Shown here piece by piece: positions 59,504 to 64,000 of a stretch of 64,000 nt of DNA; within the stretch, counting starts at the first letter, position 1, and each line of letters starts with the position of its first letter. The translations under genes and the position numbers were made by a program. This DNA is from a virus. The notes under the pieces are model-generated. The model saw nothing but the letters and a program-made list of their open reading frames with translations. It did not search any database and was not told the origin of the DNA. The stretch is taken from positions 1 through 64,000 of IMG/VR virus record IMGVR_UViG_3300012271_000928. One strand, 5' to 3'.

Positions 59504-61285
59504 TCACCGGACGCGTTCGATGTCTCCACCCGCGATAAGGACCGCACCTTGCAGATCCTCCAGGGTCACCACGTTGAAGCCGTCTGGGCGTCCCGAGAGC
59601 TGACCCGACGCCACCTGAGCATCCTGCTCAAAGGTGAACGGCGTCACGCGACGCAGGATCAGAGGACGCTCAATGTGAATCTCCCAGTCCGCCTTGAGCT
59701 GGATGGAGATGTTGGCCAGATAGTAATAATCGTCTCCGACCTCATCGTAGGGCTCCTCAGACTCACCACCCATGCTGACCGACTCAAGAGCCATGCCCTC
59801 CTCCGCCAGACGCTCACGACGACGCTGGAAGAGGTACAGGACCACGAGGTCCGCCACCTCACTACGAGACATGGCATCACGAGCGATGATGTCGAAGTCG
59901 AGTGACACGTCTGCCTTGCCTCCGTAGACGTCTGCCACGTCCTCTCGCGTTGCCGTAACCACGACCGCGCCCACGTCCCCATCCTTGAGAGACGACCCGA
60001 ACGCCAGGACCGCTCCTGGAATGGCGTCCACGTTGGAGAAGTCCCCATCACCAATGAAGAAGGGGCCCCGAGTCGCCTCCGGGTACAGGTAGTCCGCCGA
60101 GATGCGCACGCCCTGATCAAAAGGATGTAGGAACGTCACCTCACCCGTAGCCGCATCCAACGAGTAGTCGCCCGCGTCCTCGGTCCCAACCACCAAGCTC
60201 GTAGCAGATACCCCCAGGTTCAACTCCGCGACGATATCCGCGACCGGACGTTGAGGTGCTGCCGTCAAGGAGACCTCAACCTCCACGCCATCTACCACAA
60301 CACGAAAGGTCGAGCCGGCTCTTACGGTAGGCTGTGCCAGGAGCCCCGTGACGCTGACGGGAACGAACCCCTGCGCGAAACCAAACACGGCGTTGGCCGG
60401 GCTCACGAGATCCGACACGAACTCTACCGAGGTCGCACCTGTGATCTGCAAGGCTCCGCCCACATCCTCCAAAGGCGCCTCCGTGCGTCCGATGCCTGCC
60501 ACATCGAAGGCGGTCCTCAGCTCCGCGATCACCTGAGCCACCGTGAGCGTGCCCGCGCTGAATACCAGGGACGCAGACTTGCCATTGACCTCCAGGGAGA
60601 ACGAATCGTCCACGCCGGAGGTGAACGTGTAGTCTCCCGTGAGGGGGGCAGGAGCCACCGCAGGTACGTAACCCAGGGGAACTCCAAGCCTGAGATGAGA
60701 AGACGAGCCCCCCACGAACAGGGACTGATCCGCCGAGAGCGTGAGGGCAGACCCCGAGAGGAGGCCATGGCCTGACTGCATATAGAGACGCAGGGAGCCT
60801 CCAAGCAGCGGCGTCGTCAGGAGGAGCGCCGACGTCTCCAGACCCGTCACAAACTCAATGAGAGGCTCAGCCGTGACCCTCAAGAGGGGGTCCACGTAGA
60901 ACTGGAACTCCTCACAGCTATTCGCTGGGTTGACCCCCAGGGATTCGAGCTGGAGGTAGTAGACCCCTGGAGAGGTTGGGAACCCCTGCACCGTCTCAAG
61001 GAGCCGGTCGTTCTCTCGAATCCACTCGATGAAGCTGCCTTCGTGATCGTCCACGTGCGCATACATGATGTGCGAATTGAGGGTCCCCAGAAAGTTATCC
61101 GCGCTCAAGGACAGAGGCGTCAAGGAGGCGCCCTGGATCACGATGCCCTGCTGAGGCCGCTCCTTGAAGTCGTACTTGTCACGGATGAAGTCCGCGATGT
61201 GCTCGTACTGCGCGTTGCTTTGAAAGCAGTATTGCAGCGCAGTCTTGATCCGCTTCTTGACCACTCGCGTGAACTGGTGGAACAT
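59504..61285 (-). CDS. Virion-associated structural protein (tail region)
   Basis: A 593-residue protein beside the sheath gene. The first 60 residues are helical (VVKKRIKTALQYCFQSNAQY). Then beta modules include TFTSGVDDSFSLEVNGKSAS with VAQVIAELRTAF, the same kind inserted in the sheath. The C-terminal part is ISADYLYPEATRG and ISIQLKADWEIHIERPLILR. A tail or baseplate component is likely from context and shared modules. The ribosome site is weak; the gene follows its neighbour after three bases. Confidence 0.78.
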   Translation of the reverse strand: MFHQFTRVVKKRIKTALQYCFQSNAQYEHIADFIRDKYDFKERPQQGIVIQGASLTPLSLSADNFLGTLNSHIMYAHVDDHEGSFIEWIRENDRLLETVQGFPTSPGVYYLQLESLGVNPANSCEEFQFYVDPLLRVTAEPLIEFVTGLETSALLLTTPLLGGSLRLYMQSGHGLLSGSALTLSADQSLFVGGSSSHLRLGVPLGYVPAVAPAPLTGDYTFTSGVDDSFSLEVNGKSASLVFSAGTLTVAQVIAELRTAFDVAGIGRTEAPLEDVGGALQITGATSVEFVSDLVSPANAVFGFAQGFVPVSVTGLLAQPTVRAGSTFRVVVDGVEVEVSLTAAPQRPVADIVAELNLGVSATSLVVGTEDAGDYSLDAATGEVTFLHPFDQGVRISADYLYPEATRGPFFIGDGDFSNVDAIPGAVLAFGSSLKDGDVGAVVVTATREDVADVYGGKADVSLDFDIIARDAMSRSEVADLVVLYLFQRRRERLAEEGMALESVSMGGESEEPYDEVGDDYYYLANISIQLKADWEIHIERPLILRRVTPFTFEQDAQVASGQLSGRPDGFNVVTLEDLQGAVLIAGGDIERVR

Positions 61286-61288
61286 GGA

Positions 61289-62767
61289 TCACCCGAAGGT
61301 AGTGAAGTTGAAGACGCGCGAGGTATCCTCGTCGTCGTAGCGAACCGTGAGCGTGTACGAGGGATACTCGTTGATGCCCATACGCATGGTGTGCTCCCGA
61401 CCCTTACGATCATCGAACGTAAAGCTCCGGCGAGAGCCTCGATCATAGAAGCTGCGGAAGTTGAGCACGCGGTCCACGTCCTTCTTGTAGAAGACACCTT
61501 CGCCGTAGGCCTCGTTGACCCAGTTGTAGAGGGCCTCGTCGGTCATATCTCCCGAGAGCAGCTTGGTATAGGCGTCGGGCGTCTTCTGGGCCCACACGAC
61601 ATCCAGCTCGCCAGGGTTGCGCTGAATCTCAACCTCACCGTCCTCAAAAGACGTAACCATGTAGTCCTTCATCGGATCGTTGAGCACAAGCTCCAAGACC
61701 GCCTCGGTGATGTCGGACGTAATCACATCACGGTTCGTGCTTACGACATGCTGAAGAGAGTCCAGCTCCACGCTCTTGGGACGGCTGAACCAGCCGAAAG
61801 AGGGATCACGACGACTCGGGCGGAAGGTCGCCCCGAAGCTGATACGCTGTCCCACGAGGTCCTGTCCGTAGCCGTCGCCTCGACGTAGAATCTTGGCAGG
61901 CGCCGTACCCTCCACCTCAAAGGGGTTCCCCTCCAGGTCGCGGGCGCGCACGCGCATCTTGGTAGATGGACCATAATCGCCGCCGTAGTCCTCTCGCACC
62001 GACAGGATCTCTCCGCCCTTGATCACACCAGCTCCGTCCGGGACGAACCCCTTGGCATTGGTGGCCCCCTCGACCTCGAAGAAGCCGAACTCCGCATCAC
62101 GCTTGCTGCGGATCACCTTCCCCTTGAACTTGACCTTGGTACCCCTGGCGGGGTCGTTGGTGTAGAGGTCCGCGAGGCTTGCGTCGATGTTGCCAAAGAG
62201 CTTGAACATCTGACCCTCCTTAACCACGCTCAAGAGCATGGCGGGGCCCTTCTGGTTGGTCTTGGTCGAAATGACCGTACCCACCACCTCGTACACCCCC
62301 TCAACCACCTCACCCATTACGGGCGCGTCATCCGAAGCGATGTCAGGTGCGTTGAGGTCGGTCCGCTCGAACTTGAGCTTCCGAGGATTGGGGAGCTGGC
62401 CATCCGTGCGAAGCTTCGAGCTGGTCCAAGCCACCACGCCGGCCCGGTCGAGCAAGAAGTAGTAAACCTTCCCGTAGCGCTGCTGGACGATGGCGATGGC
62501 GCGCATGGACTTGCGGTTGTACCCCTTGATCTTGCGGGCCCAGTTCTCGGACTCCGTGGGGTACTGATTCTCCTTGAGCGCATAATCCAACGCGGTCCGA
62601 CCCTGAGCCGGGGAGTCGTAGAGACCCTCCCGATACTTGGCCGCCGTGAACATGGCCCGCATGAAATCAAACGCGATCTTGCTACGCGTCGCCTGGACCG
62701 CCTTCAAGGTTGAGGAGAAGGCCGGGACGGCAGCGAGTCGGGTCAGAAGCATAGACAGAGAATTCAT
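61289..62767 (-). CDS. Putative structural protein of unknown type
   Basis: A 492-residue protein with a helical start (LLTRLAAVPAFSSTLKAVQA) and a TALDYALKENQYPTESENWA segment. A beta-rich middle follows with SH3/OB-like strands (GTKVKFKGKVIRSKRDAEFG, VRARDLEGNPFEVEGTAPAK), and the end is YTLTVRYDDEDTSRVFNFTT. No family is recognised. Its place among virion genes suggests a structural role. Confidence 0.72.
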   Translation of the reverse strand: MNSLSMLLTRLAAVPAFSSTLKAVQATRSKIAFDFMRAMFTAAKYREGLYDSPAQGRTALDYALKENQYPTESENWARKIKGYNRKSMRAIAIVQQRYGKVYYFLLDRAGVVAWTSSKLRTDGQLPNPRKLKFERTDLNAPDIASDDAPVMGEVVEGVYEVVGTVISTKTNQKGPAMLLSVVKEGQMFKLFGNIDASLADLYTNDPARGTKVKFKGKVIRSKRDAEFGFFEVEGATNAKGFVPDGAGVIKGGEILSVREDYGGDYGPSTKMRVRARDLEGNPFEVEGTAPAKILRRGDGYGQDLVGQRISFGATFRPSRRDPSFGWFSRPKSVELDSLQHVVSTNRDVITSDITEAVLELVLNDPMKDYMVTSFEDGEVEIQRNPGELDVVWAQKTPDAYTKLLSGDMTDEALYNWVNEAYGEGVFYKKDVDRVLNFRSFYDRGSRRSFTFDDRKGREHTMRMGINEYPSYTLTVRYDDEDTSRVFNFTTFG

Positions 62768-62788
62768 GGGGCAGCTCGTGTGTGGGTG

Positions 62789-63997
62789 TTAGGAATCTTG
62801 CCTCGCCTGCACGAGCAGTCCCTCGGCCACAGCCGTCATGGGGTTGCTCGCGCGACGAACCTCGCTGATCTCCAGCGGGAAACGCTTGCGGTGCTTCTTG
62901 TCAAAGACAGACTCGAAGACCTCGATGAAGCCGTCGGGGAGGCTCGTACCTCCAGAGACGACGATCGGGATGGCCGTCAGCTCCGTGTCGGACTGCTCGG
63001 CCTTGAACTGCTTGGCGATGTGCTTGAGCGCGTAGTTAATCAGGGACTTGTAGTACACGACCAAAGCCTCCTGCTCGCGGCCCACAGGGGCAGCCAAGTT
63101 GATGCCCTTCTCCTTGATCGTACACATGCGCGAGGCCGTCGTGCCGAGAGCCTGCGCCGACTGTGCGTCAATCCAGTCGCCGCCGCGCGCGAGCGAGAAC
63201 TCCATGATCGGAAGGGTCTGGTAGGACAGGGCGATGTTGACCATGCCCGAGCCGAAGCTGATGCCGATACCCGAGAAGGTCTCCTTGGCACACTCAGCGT
63301 AGATGATGGCCATCGCCTCGTTGCCCGAGATCGCCGTGTACCCCAGCTCCTCCAGGATGCGCTCGAAAGCCGCCTCGTGGTAAACCACGTCCCTCTCCGG
63401 AGCATCCACCGGGGACGCCGGGATCGAGTAGTAGCACACCTCGTCCTCGACCTGCGGCTTGCCCAGTACGCCCTCGATCATGATGGAGAGCACCTCCAAC
63501 GCATCATGCTCCGACGCCGAGATGAGGCCTTGCGCCAGCGGACGGCGCGCCTCACGCTTGAAGAGGTTGGCGAGCTGAAGCGCGTCATCACCCAGGATCA
63601 GGATGTGGTCCTCGTACTCCACGAAGGTCGTGCCTCCGAGCTGGAGCTTGGCCTTGGCGTCCAGGTCCAGGTCCAGGAACGCATCGCGCGTTCGGCTGGT
63701 GACCACGCCCTCTTCGGACTGCACCGCGCTCACGATGTTCATGGTCCCGATGTCCAGACCCTTGCCAAAGAAGATCTTGGCAGAGGTGGGCGCAGAGGTG
63801 GGCGGGATGAGCGTGGTCTTTCTGTCTTCGGTCATGTCTGTACTCCCAAGTTTCTCGGGGGCCGGAGTGTCATCACCCGGCTCCGCTGTATGGTAGACCT
63901 GAGGCTCGGTCAAAAGCTCAAGGTCCCACTCACCCATGCGACGTCGCACAGTTGAGGAGCTGCACCCTAGCACAGCTTGGATCTCTCGTACAGTCAT
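62789..63997 (-). CDS. Actin-like ATPase (ParM/MreB type) with N-terminal HTH
   Basis: The 402-residue frame has actin-fold motifs: phosphate 1 GLDIGTMNIVSAV (about 79-91), SGNEAMAIIYAEC, phosphate 2 GIGISFGSGMVNIALSYQ, and the adenosine motif IVVSGGTSLPDGF (about 346-358). Residues 1-30 (VREIQAVLGCSSSTVRRRM) are a helix-turn-helix joined by a Pro/Asp-rich linker. A second possible start, ATG 63835 with GGGAG seven bases upstream, would give the actin part alone. The frame may extend past the window edge. Phage actin homologues position or segregate DNA. Confidence 0.85.
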   Translation of the reverse strand: MTVREIQAVLGCSSSTVRRRMGEWDLELLTEPQVYHTAEPGDDTPAPEKLGSTDMTEDRKTTLIPPTSAPTSAKIFFGKGLDIGTMNIVSAVQSEEGVVTSRTRDAFLDLDLDAKAKLQLGGTTFVEYEDHILILGDDALQLANLFKREARRPLAQGLISASEHDALEVLSIMIEGVLGKPQVEDEVCYYSIPASPVDAPERDVVYHEAAFERILEELGYTAISGNEAMAIIYAECAKETFSGIGISFGSGMVNIALSYQTLPIMEFSLARGGDWIDAQSAQALGTTASRMCTIKEKGINLAAPVGREQEALVVYYKSLINYALKHIAKQFKAEQSDTELTAIPIVVSGGTSLPDGFIEVFESVFDKKHRKRFPLEISEVRRASNPMTAVAEGLLVQARQDS

Positions 63998-64000
63998 TCC

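Overview
The window reads as part of a large contractile-tailed (myovirus-type, probably jumbo) bacteriophage genome. The evidence is an enlarged contractile tail-sheath gene beside other virion-type genes at the right end, and modular LamG/Ig/cadherin-type tail-fibre or adhesin genes at the left end. Between them lie tightly overlapping genes, mostly leftward (minus strand), with many small unknown ones, eleven readable tRNA genes plus fragments, and a broad set of phage-carried host-type genes: GroEL, GroES, Lon, a GyrB/ParE-type topoisomerase subunit, dUTPase, guanylate kinase, a sigma factor and an actin-like ATPase. The host cannot be fixed from the window. The GC-rich codon use and a lipoprotein with EGF-like and DUF4215/myxococcal-type cysteine repeats suggest a deltaproteobacterial-lineage host (Myxococcota or Bradymonadota-like); this is inference.

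Layout. 1-5041: tail-fibre/adhesin-like genes, one of which appears split in the middle of an Ig-like domain. 5086-8182: HExxH membrane protein, macro domain, possible nuclease, GroES and small genes. 8258-15975: tRNAs mixed with small genes and a 9-repeat type I-E-like CRISPR array with its leader. A second leader copy beside one lone repeat and a third decayed copy lie further right. The same stretch holds a tandem structured repeat next to a candidate amber-suppressor tRNA, and two tRNA-Tyr-like genes that look like reciprocal chimeras. 15976-29816: small-gene operons, Orn-type nanoRNase, guanylate kinase, Nudix and PAP2 phosphatases, more tRNAs and DnaJ-type zinc-finger proteins. 29813-41249: Lon carrying a class 3 intein in its P-loop, DEDD exonuclease, CYTH phosphatase, topoisomerase subunit, sigma factor, dUTPase and a double cold-shock protein. 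41283-49275: AAA+ ATPase with acidic tail, DUF1848 protein, HNH nuclease, NrnA-like DHH phosphoesterase and helical proteins. 49338-53355: EGF-domain lipoprotein and GroEL. 54339-63997: tail sheath, zinc-ribbon protein, two virion-type proteins and the actin-like ATPase.

How it works together. Genes are packed in runs with ATGA/TGATG overlaps, so translational coupling is common. At least eleven sites share one promoter layout: a TTTTAC/TTGACR hexamer, usually exactly 14 bases, then GTGGTA with an extended -10. They lie before both minus- and plus-strand genes, including the sigma factor gene itself, and suggest a phage-wide regulon. Folding and proteolysis (GroEL/ES, Lon), nucleotide supply (dUTPase, guanylate kinase, Nudix), oligonucleotide clean-up (Orn and NrnA types) and extra tRNAs fit a phage that takes over much of host metabolism. 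The CRISPR array has no cas genes in the window and would need host or distant Cas proteins.
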